In this document: one piece after another, positions 1 through 7,714 of the stretch
How positions within the stretch are numbered: position 1 is the stretch's first letter
How the letters are laid out: each line of letters opens with the position of its first letter
Assembly: GCF_020169515.1 (NCBI RefSeq)
Contig: NZ_JAHMHW010000004.1
Coordinates: 248,001-312,000, forward strand
DNA length: 64,000 nucleotides
Direction: 5' to 3'
Source: Paenibacillus vietnamensis
GTDB lineage: Bacteria > Bacillota > Bacilli > Paenibacillales > Paenibacillaceae
Notes under the pieces: model-generated
Seen by the model: only the letters and a program-made list of their open reading frames with translations
What the model was told of the DNA's origin: nothing
The model's database searches: none
Position numbers and translations under genes: made by a program

Positions 1-463
1 GTACTGAAAGTACGGGCGAGAATGTGACCCCGTTTGGCTTGAAGATGGCGTCTTCTGTGAGTTCGGGCAGAGGTTTGCGGGTAAGTCCTGAAAGCCCCTC
101 GACCGGCGTAAAGATGACATGGCAAGTGTTTGGATCATCATAGAAGTCCTCATCTTCGTACATCGGTTCTACCGCGTAAAAGAAAGAAAGTAGACCTCTC
201 GGCGAAAGTGGCGTAGGATCGGGCAAATCGGCCAGATTTATTTGAGCTATGAACGACATATTGTACCCTTTCCATTTTGGCCACTCAACGTCAGCAGCCA
301 GGTCTGGTTGACCGCCGATCTTGCTCACACCCAAGGGGAAGTAGGAGTCTTCAACTGGTTCCAATTGAATCTGATACGACGAAATGATCAAGGAATCGAA
401 CCGGTCTTTATATACTTCAAGACCGGACGTTACTAGAAGATCTAGAATTTGGTTCTTATTCAT
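1..463 (-). CDS. DUF1963 (YwqG-like) protein, C-terminus outside window
   Basis: The reading frame starts at ATG 463 behind a good ribosome binding site (GGAGG, 5 bases upstream) and stays open to the window edge, so about 154 N-terminal residues are visible. The stretch around residues 42-75 has the DUF1963/YwqG pattern: LGVSKIGGQPDL, then WPKWKG, then MSFIAQINLADLP. Members are cytosolic proteins of unknown biochemical role, often found beside polymorphic-toxin or immunity genes. It is the first of a run of small minus-strand genes in an AT-rich island. Family assignment is by motif recognition; function is unknown. Confidence 0.8.
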   Translation of the reverse strand, partial: MNKNQILDLLVTSGLEVYKDRFDSLIISSYQIQLEPVEDSYFPLGVSKIGGQPDLAADVEWPKWKGYNMSFIAQINLADLPDPTPLSPRGLLSFFYAVEPMYEDEDFYDDPNTCHVIFTPVEGLSGLTRKPLPELTEDAIFKPNGVTFSPVLSV

Positions 464-544
464 AACTACCTCCAAATTGGGTTATGCCTGTACCGGACCC
501 AAAATCTAATTTTCGTTAGACATCTCAATTCCTTTATTTCTGAG

Positions 545-1085
545 ATAAGTTGCTAACGTAATCTGCCAAATATTCAATAAATAAGAGATCGTCTGACTGC
601 GCAAAGCCACCAATCCCTTTTTAAGTAACGTATCCGTTCGTTTAGCCTTGGCTTTATAGCAAGGAAGCCTTTACTTCTTGTTCCATTCTGACAAATTTAT
701 TTTTGCATAAATTGCCAAATTTCTTCAACGATGGAATGTTGTTTGTTCGCAACTCGAGAGTTTCCGCTGTTTATTGCAGTTCCATATTTTTTAGCTCCTT
801 CAATATATTTATCGGTTAGATTCTGGAGATTCGTCAAAGATTTTTCCCGCCAATCAATCTCGTATTTTTTGTTACCGAAAATTCATGTAGCGTTCAACTA
901 TCGTCTTCGTCAGTTCAGTGTTCGGCTTCAAGAATCCTATCGCTATGGCCTCTTTTATGTAGATTCATCATTTCGTACCAATATCTAATTGTTTCCTCGT
1001 TAAATTCTTTTTTGGATACTCTCTCGAGCCAATCGTAAAGTTCCTTCTGTTTTGGTCTGGAGATGTCAAACTCAATCATAATCAT
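545..1085 (-). pseudogene. Decayed small genes on the minus strand
   Basis: No intact gene fills this gap, but the minus strand has broken coding stretches. An open frame 1079-915 (54 residues, starting MIEFDISRPKQ) is preceded by GGAGG and an ATG (about 1089) in another frame that stops after nine codons. After 915 the coding sense continues in a shifted frame as KPNTELTKTIVERYMNF. Next comes a 60-codon stretch without a start, containing YIEGAKKYGTAI and SIVEEIWQIYAKI, then in a third frame GFAQSDDLLFIEYLADYV before a stop. This reads as one or two small immunity-type genes (the middle part resembles DUF2019) ruined by frameshifts. The family guess is weak; the frame breaks are seen directly. 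Confidence 0.5.
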
Positions 1086-1153
1086 TCATTTTCTTATCCA
1101 TATCATTTTGCCTCCATTTGAAGTATAGTTACCCTTTAGCTTAATCCGAAAAA

Positions 1154-1456
1154 TCAAACATCCAATTCTAATTGTTCAATTAGAAAATCACCTTGTCCGA
1201 TTTTCAAAGTTTTCTTTTCTAGACTATATTCCCACCCATTTGCAATTGCATATTTAATTAAACGTTCGCAATTCTTTGGTCTATGAAGGTTGAAGTGCCA
1301 ACTGCCTTTCCATGTAAACAATACTTCAAAATATGAGGTATTAGATGAATACACCTTAAAATTGACAAATTCATTACTTGGTATTTCATTAATAACGATG
1401 TGAAATCGATAACCATTAATTATAATCTGTTTTTCTCTTTTCCGAAACGTTTTCAA
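1154..1456 (-). CDS. Small protein of unknown function
   Basis: A protein of about 100 residues rich in aromatic and basic residues, with FTWKGSWHFNLHRP in the middle and LIKYAIANGWEY near the C-terminus. Such compact alpha/beta proteins occur as orphan or immunity genes in Firmicutes, but I do not recognise a named family. The best start is TTG at 1456, about eight bases after an AAAGGTGA ribosome binding site; a GTG at 1465 in the same frame overlaps that site and is less likely. It is a lone gene in the AT-rich island, between decayed frames and a 159-residue gene. Confidence 0.65.
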   Translation of the reverse strand: MKTFRKREKQIIINGYRFHIVINEIPSNEFVNFKVYSSNTSYFEVLFTWKGSWHFNLHRPKNCERLIKYAIANGWEYSLEKKTLKIGQGDFLIEQLELDV

Positions 1457-1550
1457 AGAAATCACCTTTAACCTTATGGAAGGTATCTTTCGATCAATAG
1501 TTCGGCAGATTTACTGGATTATCCTGCCTCGTTAACGTGGAAAAGGCAGC

Positions 1551-1574
1551 TCATCCTTTTGGGTAGCTGCCGCG
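1551..1574 (-). terminator. Hairpin after the 159-residue gene
   Basis: The arms GGCAGCT and AGCTGCC enclose a nine-base loop and are followed on the minus strand by TTTTCC, just downstream of the gene ending at 1586. This fits a short intrinsic terminator. A TTAACG motif follows directly, as at other gene junctions in this island. Confidence 0.6.
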
Positions 1575-1585
1575 ATAGTCTTTCT

Positions 1586-2065
1586 TTATTCAGCTATCTG
1601 ACCAATAGTGATTTTTCCTTCATGATGAAATTCAACTACGAACTTTGAAGGGAACAGAACATAAGTATCAGAACTAACCGCCAATACATCTTCTAAAGAG
1701 TCAACGATTTTGTGAAGCCGCGTCTGTACTACAGGGAAGTCTCCATAACTCCAGATAACAAATACGTCTTCTGCATTTACTTGTCCATATTGTTTATTTA
1801 GAAAATGTTCCATTTCAGCAACATCATCTACAACCCTTTTAAACCTAACCTTTTCCCAATCGATACTCGACCAGGATGTAAAAGGATATAAATTTTGGAG
1901 CAAGTCATATACATTTTCGCTCATTTCATTTGACAATATTCTAGTACCATCACCTAAGGCCACAATACATTCCTCAAACAACTGGCCATACACTTTTTCT
2001 TGTCTTAACTTCTGTTTCTCAAGGACTTGTTCTAATTTCCATCTTCTATTTCGTCTATCTTCCAT
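1586..2065 (-). CDS. Putative immunity-type protein, 159 residues
   Basis: A cytosolic protein with no signal peptide. The N-terminal 30 residues are strongly charged, likely helical, and the C-terminal half ends in a beta-rich pattern (DTYVLFPSKFVVEFHHEGKI). The overall build and neighbours resemble CDI/polymorphic-toxin immunity proteins, but I cannot name the family with certainty. The start ATG 2065 follows AGGTGAGAAT. It stands alone, with about 120 bases on each side, and a hairpin terminator follows it. No cognate toxin is in the window. Confidence 0.65.
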   Translation of the reverse strand: MEDRRNRRWKLEQVLEKQKLRQEKVYGQLFEECIVALGDGTRILSNEMSENVYDLLQNLYPFTSWSSIDWEKVRFKRVVDDVAEMEHFLNKQYGQVNAEDVFVIWSYGDFPVVQTRLHKIVDSLEDVLAVSSDTYVLFPSKFVVEFHHEGKITIGQIAE

Positions 2066-2200
2066 ATTCTCACCTAATCCTTAATAACCTTATGGCCATC
2101 CAGTACCAATTGGAGTATCCAGTTAACGTCTCAGTTAGTTGAACGCAAGGTGCCGTTCATTCGATGATGGTTTCTTGAATTACAATGAAATCTTTCTCTC

Positions 2201-2560
2201 TTATAGAAGTCCTTCACTTACCTTGTTCAATATTTCATTAACTTTATTCTTGATTTCGATGTTATCTCTTGATGTAAATGTAATTAAAGGATTATTCCAG
2301 TTTTCTATTTGCTTATCTTCTTCTTCATCCATTTCAATGAGAACCAATCTATATTTTCCTTTTGGGTTTCCTTCAGGATACCACCCTAAATCAAGCATTC
2401 TGTTTCTTGATTGATTTATAAAGTAAACAATATCCTCTATCAGATCCATCTGACATGGGAATGATTCATCAATGAATTCATTAGTATTGATCTCGTAAAA
2501 GTGATTCCATTTGACTACCCAGTCTGATGTTAATTTCAGAGAGACTATTTGATTTTCCAC
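2201..2560 (-). CDS. Small protein of unknown function, 119 residues
   Basis: A soluble protein starting at GTG 2560, with AAGGCGG upstream. Visible features are an N-terminal strand (SLKLTSDWVVKWNHFYEI), a central LGWYPEGNPKGKYRLVLI segment and an acidic EMDEEEDKQ patch. The size and composition match orphan immunity-like genes found in arrays with the neighbouring types. I do not recognise a family, and no function can be given. Confidence 0.6.
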   Translation of the reverse strand: MENQIVSLKLTSDWVVKWNHFYEINTNEFIDESFPCQMDLIEDIVYFINQSRNRMLDLGWYPEGNPKGKYRLVLIEMDEEEDKQIENWNNPLITFTSRDNIEIKNKVNEILNKVSEGLL

Positions 2561-2774
2561 TGTTGTTCCGCCTTAAATTGGTTTGAGGTATTTCATATAC
2601 CGTTCTTGTATTCAATACTTCCGACGAATGTCGGTTGCACTATATATGCAGACAGCCTCGTCTTGGTGAGTGTTAAATTATAGTTCCCGTTAGGCAGAGG
2701 ACCTTACCGAATGGATCGATGCGTTAAAAATGGTGTTATCTGAAGTTGAAGTCATCTTTGAAAAACCATAACGT

Positions 2775-3041
2775 TTATTTATTTTCGTCTTTTTCAATAT
2801 ACTGTTCTAACTCTTTTTCGATTTTTCCATTACTTAAATTATAGTCATCATCCTTAATGATTCCTTGTAGTTTTTCTAATTCATAAACCCTAGAATCTAA
2901 TTTTTTTGTTATTGAGAACAAATGACCAATAATTCCTGCAGCAACAACTAGTAAAACAAAACTACCAAATGGTCCGAAGAAGAAAGCAAATGCCACTAAA
3001 AGAGTAATGGTAAAAATTATTGAAAGTGTTATGTATCTCAT
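2775..3041 (-). CDS. Small two-helix membrane protein
   Basis: An 88-residue protein with a very hydrophobic N-terminal half: two membrane segments, about residues 4-22 and 26-44, separated by a GPFGS turn. A charged, probably coiled tail of about 40 residues rich in E, K and D follows. Start ATG 3041 has AAGGGA 13 bases upstream, a rather long spacing. Function unknown. It lies immediately left of the IS256-type insertion and is not interrupted by it. Confidence 0.6.
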   Translation of the reverse strand: MRYITLSIIFTITLLVAFAFFFGPFGSFVLLVVAAGIIGHLFSITKKLDSRVYELEKLQGIIKDDDYNLSNGKIEKELEQYIEKDENK

Positions 3042-3155
3042 GAATTAGATCTTCCCTTGTTTTGAACTTTATTATGATCTTACTTCAAATTTCAGATAAC
3101 GTCTATTTCAGCGAACTTCTCAAACATCTTAATACATTATAAAAATTGGTTAAAA

Positions 3156-4509
3156 GGTCAAGTCCATAATTATGTGTAAAATCCCATCTACGTCGTACGA
3201 ATGGATATTAACGGTTTTTGCACCATTCATGGTAAGCAGACATGTCCTTGAATTTACGGTTTGATTCCCATTGTGCTTCCATCTCCATGAGTACGGAGCC
3301 GATCATGCGCACTACGGCTTCACGGTTTGGGAAAATTCGAATGACACGTTCGCGTCGACGAATCTCGCCGTTAACACGTTCAATCCCATTGGAAGTACGT
3401 AATCGTACGCGGTACTCCTCAGGGTAAACAAGAATAGCTGTTGCATCGTCAAAGCCATTCTCGAGCGTATTCATGGCCTTTGGCGCCTTGCCTTGAAAAG
3501 CGTCTAATGTGTCCTTTAAACACTTCCTGGCGATGTCTATGTTCGGCGCTTCAAAGATCGTGCGAACCATGCCTTTTATGCTACCTTGTAGTGACTTTGG
3601 TGCAGCATCCAGTATATTTTTCATGAAATGTGTCTGGCATCGTTGCCACGTAACACCTTGAAAGTGCTGGCGAATCGCCTTGACCAAACCACCATGTGTG
3701 TCACTGGTTATACAATCGACGCCACGCAGGCCGCGCTCTTTTAATTGGCTAAAGAACGTGCCCCAGCTTGCTTCTGATTCGGTATCACCTACTGCAAGTC
3801 CGAGGATTTCTCGATTGCCATCGGTGTTCACGCCATAACCAATGAAGACACCTCTGGAACGAATTCGGCCATCTTCGCGCACTTTCACATACATGGCATC
3901 TACCGTCACAAACGGGTAAGCTACCTCGTCCAGGGAGCGGTTATTCCATCCTTGAACGATTGGATCAAGCTGCTTGCACAAATCGCTAACGGTAGACTTT
4001 GAAAATTCCCTGCCGCACAGTTCTTCGGTGACACGAGCCACTTTGCGGGTAGAAACGCCATTGATCACAAGTTCCATCAACGTAAGTACGAGCGCTTGCT
4101 CACTACGCTGGTAACGCTTAAAGAGCTCAGTTGAGAACTTCCCGTCCCTGAACCTTGGAATTTGCAAGTTAATACTGCCCACACGCGTTGTCAATCCGCG
4201 AGAGTAGCTACCATTTCGTTGTCCTAGCCTTTCGGGTGTACGCTCGTATTCCGTAGCTGCTAATTGCTCCGTCGCTTGTGCCTTCAACACTTGATTCAAA
4301 ACCGTCTCGAGCAAAGCAGCAACACCAGCATCTCGATTTTCTCCGATAAAAAGTTGGTTTAATAATTGGTGATCTAGTGTAACCTGATATTGAGCCATGA
4401 TTAAATACTCTCCTCTGGAATGGTCTGGACAACTTCTTCTAGATGAGTATTTACTTCATGGCTTACTTTTTATGAAGTTCATCATTTTACACAATTATAT
4501 GGACTCAAC
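3156..4509 (-). mobile_element. IS256-family insertion sequence
   Basis: The ends carry imperfect inverted repeats of about 26 bases sharing AGTCCATA and GTGTAAAAT (left near 3157-3182, right near 4484-4509), matching the known IS256 end pattern. A 9-base direct repeat TGGTTAAAA at 3147-3155 and 4510-4518 fits the 8-9 base target duplication of this family. The element holds one full-length transposase. A clear target duplication suggests a fairly recent insertion; the exact terminal base is uncertain by one position because the ends differ by a one-base indel. Confidence 0.85.
3208..4398 (-). CDS. IS256-family transposase
   Basis: A 396-residue DDE transposase that cuts and joins the element's ends. 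All catalytic acids are present: D167 in TVDAMYVKV, D233 in ITSDTHGG and E340 in SNGIERVNGE, the spacing of IS256 itself. The length is the family norm and there is no frameshift, so the protein is probably active. Start ATG 4398 has GGAG upstream at long spacing. The gene fills the element and has no passenger genes. Confidence 0.95.
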   Translation of the reverse strand: MAQYQVTLDHQLLNQLFIGENRDAGVAALLETVLNQVLKAQATEQLAATEYERTPERLGQRNGSYSRGLTTRVGSINLQIPRFRDGKFSTELFKRYQRSEQALVLTLMELVINGVSTRKVARVTEELCGREFSKSTVSDLCKQLDPIVQGWNNRSLDEVAYPFVTVDAMYVKVREDGRIRSRGVFIGYGVNTDGNREILGLAVGDTESEASWGTFFSQLKERGLRGVDCITSDTHGGLVKAIRQHFQGVTWQRCQTHFMKNILDAAPKSLQGSIKGMVRTIFEAPNIDIARKCLKDTLDAFQGKAPKAMNTLENGFDDATAILVYPEEYRVRLRTSNGIERVNGEIRRRERVIRIFPNREAVVRMIGSVLMEMEAQWESNRKFKDMSAYHEWCKNR

Positions 4510-4543
4510 TGGTTAAAATATCCCCCTCTTTAGCTTAACGACA

Positions 4544-4580
4544 GCAGGAGCAGCTGCCGCGGTGGCAAACTGCTCCTGGA
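4544..4580. repeat. Intergenic hairpin with flanking TTAACG/TAACGT motifs
   Basis: The arms CAGGAGCAG and CTGCTCCTG enclose a GC-rich loop. The hairpin is bracketed by CTTAACGA on the left and CTAACGTG at about 4591, in the 130-base gap between the insertion sequence and the DUF3885 gene. It resembles other junctions in this island. No T-run makes it a clear terminator. Confidence 0.4.
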
Positions 4581-4641
4581 TGGCTCTAAACTAACGTGCC
4601 CGTAATGAGAAAGGTGTACACGTGTTGCCGAGGTCATAGAA

Positions 4642-5286
4642 TTACTCTTCAAATGTTTTATCAATTGTTTCCCTATCATAATCTAAAATCCAGTCTTTAT
4701 ATTTTAAATAAATCTCTTTAATTGCTTGATTAGAATGAGAAATTATATCGCATCCGCGATCATCATGGACATGATATATCGTTCCATTGTTGATATTCAA
4801 AAAAAATACATCATGATGTGTCTTAGGCTTTATTCCTACATCCTGGTTACAGATAGCTTTTAATAAGTTGCGATAATCCAGCTCATATACTTTGCAAGTG
4901 ATCATATATCGATAAGTCTTTGTTAATTCGTCAGGATTTTCGTCTTCATCAGCAAAAACATACGGTATTACATCAAGCCTTAGATTTCTTAATAAACGTT
5001 TACTCTTAATATACCTTTTGTATAGATACAGCTTTTTCACTTGGTTTCTTTGTTTATCAGCGAAATGGCCATTAGTAACAATAACAATCTCATCATTGTT
5101 GTCATGAAGAGCTTTAAATAATTCAATAGCTCTAAAGTACACTCGCTCCATATAATGATTTGTATCTAAGTCGTAGAAACGTGGATCGCCCAGTTCAAAT
5201 CTAATTCCGATATCCCAGTTATAGAATAATGGTGGTTTCAATACGAGGTATGGAAATTTTTCGTTCATAAACCGTTCAAATATCAT
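4642..5286 (-). CDS. DUF3885 domain protein
   Basis: The protein has the two hallmarks of DUF3885. The N-terminus reads FPYLVLKPPLFYNWDIGIRFEL. The C-terminus has DVFFLNINNGTIYHVHDDRGCD, with a final WILDYDRETID. I chose ATG 5286 (214 residues) because GGTGAT sits six bases before it and the family starts there; an upstream in-frame TTG at 5325 has no ribosome binding site. Soluble, function unknown; family members are common beside immunity-type genes. The start codon of this gene lies only 57 bases from the end of the double-CXXCG gene. Confidence 0.85.
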   Translation of the reverse strand: MIFERFMNEKFPYLVLKPPLFYNWDIGIRFELGDPRFYDLDTNHYMERVYFRAIELFKALHDNNDEIVIVTNGHFADKQRNQVKKLYLYKRYIKSKRLLRNLRLDVIPYVFADEDENPDELTKTYRYMITCKVYELDYRNLLKAICNQDVGIKPKTHHDVFFLNINNGTIYHVHDDRGCDIISHSNQAIKEIYLKYKDWILDYDRETIDKTFEE

Positions 5287-5342
5287 TAAGGCATCACCGT
5301 TCTTTATAATATCTCGGGCATTCAATGTCTAACGTATATCTG

Positions 5343-6095
5343 TTAGCTCAATGACTCAAAAACAATGTTTGTTGCCTCAAGCTCTTGGAGAACTTTTTTT
5401 ACTCTGTCAGTTACAATGATCCAGATCGTTGTATTCAAAAAGAATACGTCTTGTCCGTTCCACATATCTTGTTTCATTTCAATGCGCCTCTTGTTACGAT
5501 CGAATGCTTCTCGACCACAATACTCGCATGTGGTTATTATTTCCGCGCCTGACGGAGACTTCGAGTAACTTGTGATGATCATTTCATAATAAAATTCATT
5601 TTCATGTTTTATTTCAAAGGGGTATTTTATTAATTTGTCACCGACTTTTCTCATTGTAACAGGAGCAAATTGAATGCCAGTTAGTTGGAGATGCTCAAAT
5701 TCATTCTTAATACGTTCTGAGACAAGAACACTTCCTAAAGTGCTCCACAAAAAATCAGCCTTTGGTTTAGTTTTTATATCTAAGTAAATTGGTTGAAATT
5801 TATCACCAGGAAGGAACTTAAATTCTTTTTGTCCTATGGCGATCGCAATTCCCGATTGTAAATTACGATGCACTAGATCTGGTGTTGGTGAAACATTGGT
5901 TATATGTTTATTCTTCCTATACTCTTCAGGACATGAAATCGGAAGAATTCTTACATTACTCCAGATCTCACCACATCCTTTACAATCGATGCCTGGTAAG
6001 CCATATGGATGTTCACCGTAACCGTTAATATATTCTTCCTGTCTTTGACTTTGATATTGAGGATGATTGAGTCTCCAAAAATTAATGGTTTCCAT
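5343..6095 (-). CDS. Double-CXXCG (SitI6-like) protein
   Basis: A 250-residue soluble protein with two zinc-knuckle-like motifs, CKGCG at residues 38-42 and CEYCG at about 190-194, as in the myxobacterial SitI6 immunity family (double-CXXCG proteins). ATG 6095 is chosen because GGAG lies eight bases upstream and family members begin with a similar M-x-F-x-L segment; the frame stays open 26 codons further upstream without a better start. In Myxococcus the family protects against the Sit toxin of kin competition. Here no toxin gene is adjacent, so an orphan immunity role is inference. Confidence 0.8.
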   Translation of the reverse strand: METINFWRLNHPQYQSQRQEEYINGYGEHPYGLPGIDCKGCGEIWSNVRILPISCPEEYRKNKHITNVSPTPDLVHRNLQSGIAIAIGQKEFKFLPGDKFQPIYLDIKTKPKADFLWSTLGSVLVSERIKNEFEHLQLTGIQFAPVTMRKVGDKLIKYPFEIKHENEFYYEMIITSYSKSPSGAEIITTCEYCGREAFDRNKRRIEMKQDMWNGQDVFFLNTTIWIIVTDRVKKVLQELEATNIVFESLS

Positions 6096-6261
6096 CTTTA
6101 TATCTCCATTGTAATGATTTTTCGCACCATGCTTAAAGGTATTCGTGAAGTTATTAAACTTTCCTGCTTCCATTTAGCTTAATGACGTACCCGAAGAGAT
6201 CCCCTCGCCGGCTCCTTGATGAGTCACAGAGTATGTGCTGACATACAGGTAATACTTAACA

Positions 6262-6539
6262 TTACCTGACATTGAGAACTTGATATAGCTTTGCTTTAGA
6301 CACTCCGGTCTGTTCGGTTATTTCTTTTATGGTATATTTCCGACTGTCATACAGAAGCAGCGCCATTTCCACTTTGTCCTTATCCAATGGCGGTCTTCCT
6401 CCTTTTCTACCTCGAGCCCGAGCGGCTTGTAAGCCGGCCTGGGTTCTTTCTCGAATTGTCTCCGCCTCCATTTCTGCCAGTCCAGCCATACAGAATACAA
6501 TCAAACCCAACACCATTTGATGATTTGGTGTTGGGTTTG
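6262..6539 (-). pseudogene. Truncated serine recombinase (resolvase/invertase), C-terminal part only
   Basis: The visible protein begins abruptly and contains only the end of the catalytic core (GLAEMEAETIRERTQAGLQAARARGRKGG is the E-helix and arm) plus the Hin-like helix-turn-helix (ITEQTGVSKAKLYQVL). The N-terminal catalytic serine domain of about 100 residues is absent. The truncation coincides with a perfect 14-base inverted repeat (6502-6515 with 6526-6539), so the first codons of the remaining frame are an inverted copy of its own sequence. It cannot be an active recombinase. Confidence 0.85.
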
Positions 6540-6543
6540 TCAT

Positions 6544-7250
6544 AAAAGTTCAGGATGTCATAATGAAGTTTATGCACTTTAGCTTATGGTACAATTCCCC
6601 GCGGATAATCTTAGACGTATTTAATGACATCTGTATCGGTCTTATTTTTAAACTCATCTTTACAAAGAAAAGTTTTGCATCGCCTCATCAATCATGCGTC
6701 TGTAATTCCAATTATTTGACGGATCTTCTCCAGGTCACGGATTGGTGATTGGCTGAACGGTATTCACACCTTAAGATGGTCTCAGGGGTAATCCTCCTCC
6801 GACCCGAAATGTTTAACTAAATGATACAATAAAATCAAAATGTTAAGTGCAAGTTTTTTATGGGACCGAAAAAAACGAAAAACGCATCGCTGGCAGCCGC
6901 TTTCAGCTACCCACATGCGTTTTCACCCATTTACAGAATGGTCATTTTGTTAATTTCATTCCTAAATCAGTCTTACTGATCTGCATAGCAACGGCCGCTA
7001 TCCGCCTCATTTGCGACAGGGCCGTTTTTGTGTTTTCTTAGATTAGCTTCGAATTGCTGTCCGATCCACGGTTTAGAGGGGCTGACTTTTCACAAAATGA
7101 GGGGTTTTCTACAATTATCGATCTAAGGCTGCACATATTTTTGTTGAATATAAGAACATAGAGGAAATTAGATCCTAATGATAGAATAAGTTTACATAAA
7201 TGACTTATGCATGGAAAACGATTAGGTAATTGGGTTAAGGAAGGTATACG
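6544..7250. other. Gene-poor stretch
   Basis: No supported gene was found in about 700 bases. Short open frames on both strands lack ribosome binding sites and family features. Two inverted repeats are present: AAAACGCAT near 6877 with ATGCGTTTT near 6913, and a terminator-like hairpin ACGGCC/GGCCGT followed by a T-run (6991-7029, plus strand). The stretch probably is debris of the island edge. Confidence 0.5.
6991..7029 (+). terminator. Intrinsic terminator-like hairpin
   Basis: The stem ACGGCC (6991-6996) pairs with GGCCGT (7020-7025), followed by TTTTTG on the plus strand. No intact gene ends just before it, so it may be left from a lost gene. Confidence 0.5.
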
Positions 7251-7526
7251 ATGGTATTGGGGATGGTTACGCCTAAGAAGCAAGATTTACTACGACAACG
7301 AGCAGCCGTATTAAAGCAGTACGAGGTCTTCAGTTATCAAGTCGCTTATTACTTACTCCAGGATGAAACACTGGCGACTCAAGCTGCCAGCCAAACTTTG
7401 TTCGAATTATTGCAAGATGAGGAATTTTATTATCAAAACGAGTACATTCAAAAACAAAAGACAAAAGAATCCGTTATGAAAAGTTCACTGCTCAGAAAAG
7501 CCTCTTCTTACGAAAAGGAAATCTAA
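7251..7526 (+). CDS. Small conserved-looking protein, 91 residues
   Basis: ATG 7251 follows AAGGAAGG at six bases, a strong ribosome binding site. The central part (VAYYLLQDETLATQAASQTLFELLQDEEFYY) resembles the helical region 2 of sigma-70-like factors, but the protein is far too short to be a complete sigma factor and lacks a region 4. It is likely a small cytosolic helical protein; no function can be given. A hairpin follows at 7536-7566. It is the first gene on the GC-richer side of the island. Confidence 0.6.
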   Translation: MVLGMVTPKKQDLLRQRAAVLKQYEVFSYQVAYYLLQDETLATQAASQTLFELLQDEEFYYQNEYIQKQKTKESVMKSSLLRKASSYEKEI

Positions 7527-7535
7527 TTATTAAAT

Positions 7536-7566
7536 AGGAGGGCGGCTGGATCCCAGCTGCCTTCCT
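7536..7566. terminator. Hairpin between convergent genes
   Basis: AGGAGGGCGGCTGG pairs with CAGCTGCCTTCCT around a four-base loop. It sits between the end of the small plus-strand gene and the end of the galactanase gene, so it may terminate either; T-richness is moderate on both sides. Confidence 0.5.
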
Positions 7567-7714
7567 GTTTCATTTCCAAACATCTGATAAGTCATCATAG
7601 ATAGAATCTGATCCTTTTCGCAATGAAATTCGTTCAATACCAATCTTTGAAAAAAGCAAACAGCTGCGCTTAAACGAAGCTGCCTGCTTAGGATAAAGTC
7701 GAATCCTTCCGTCG

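Noticed and set aside
731-988. An 85-codon plus-strand open frame
   Set aside because: No ribosome binding site and no family features; the minus strand has clearer protein-like remnants in this stretch.
1-6200. Chromosomal integron with attC sites
   Set aside because: The junction motifs partly resemble attC ends, but no integron integrase is present, the consensus fits only a minority of junctions, and the hairpins differ; reported only as an unexplained repeat pattern.
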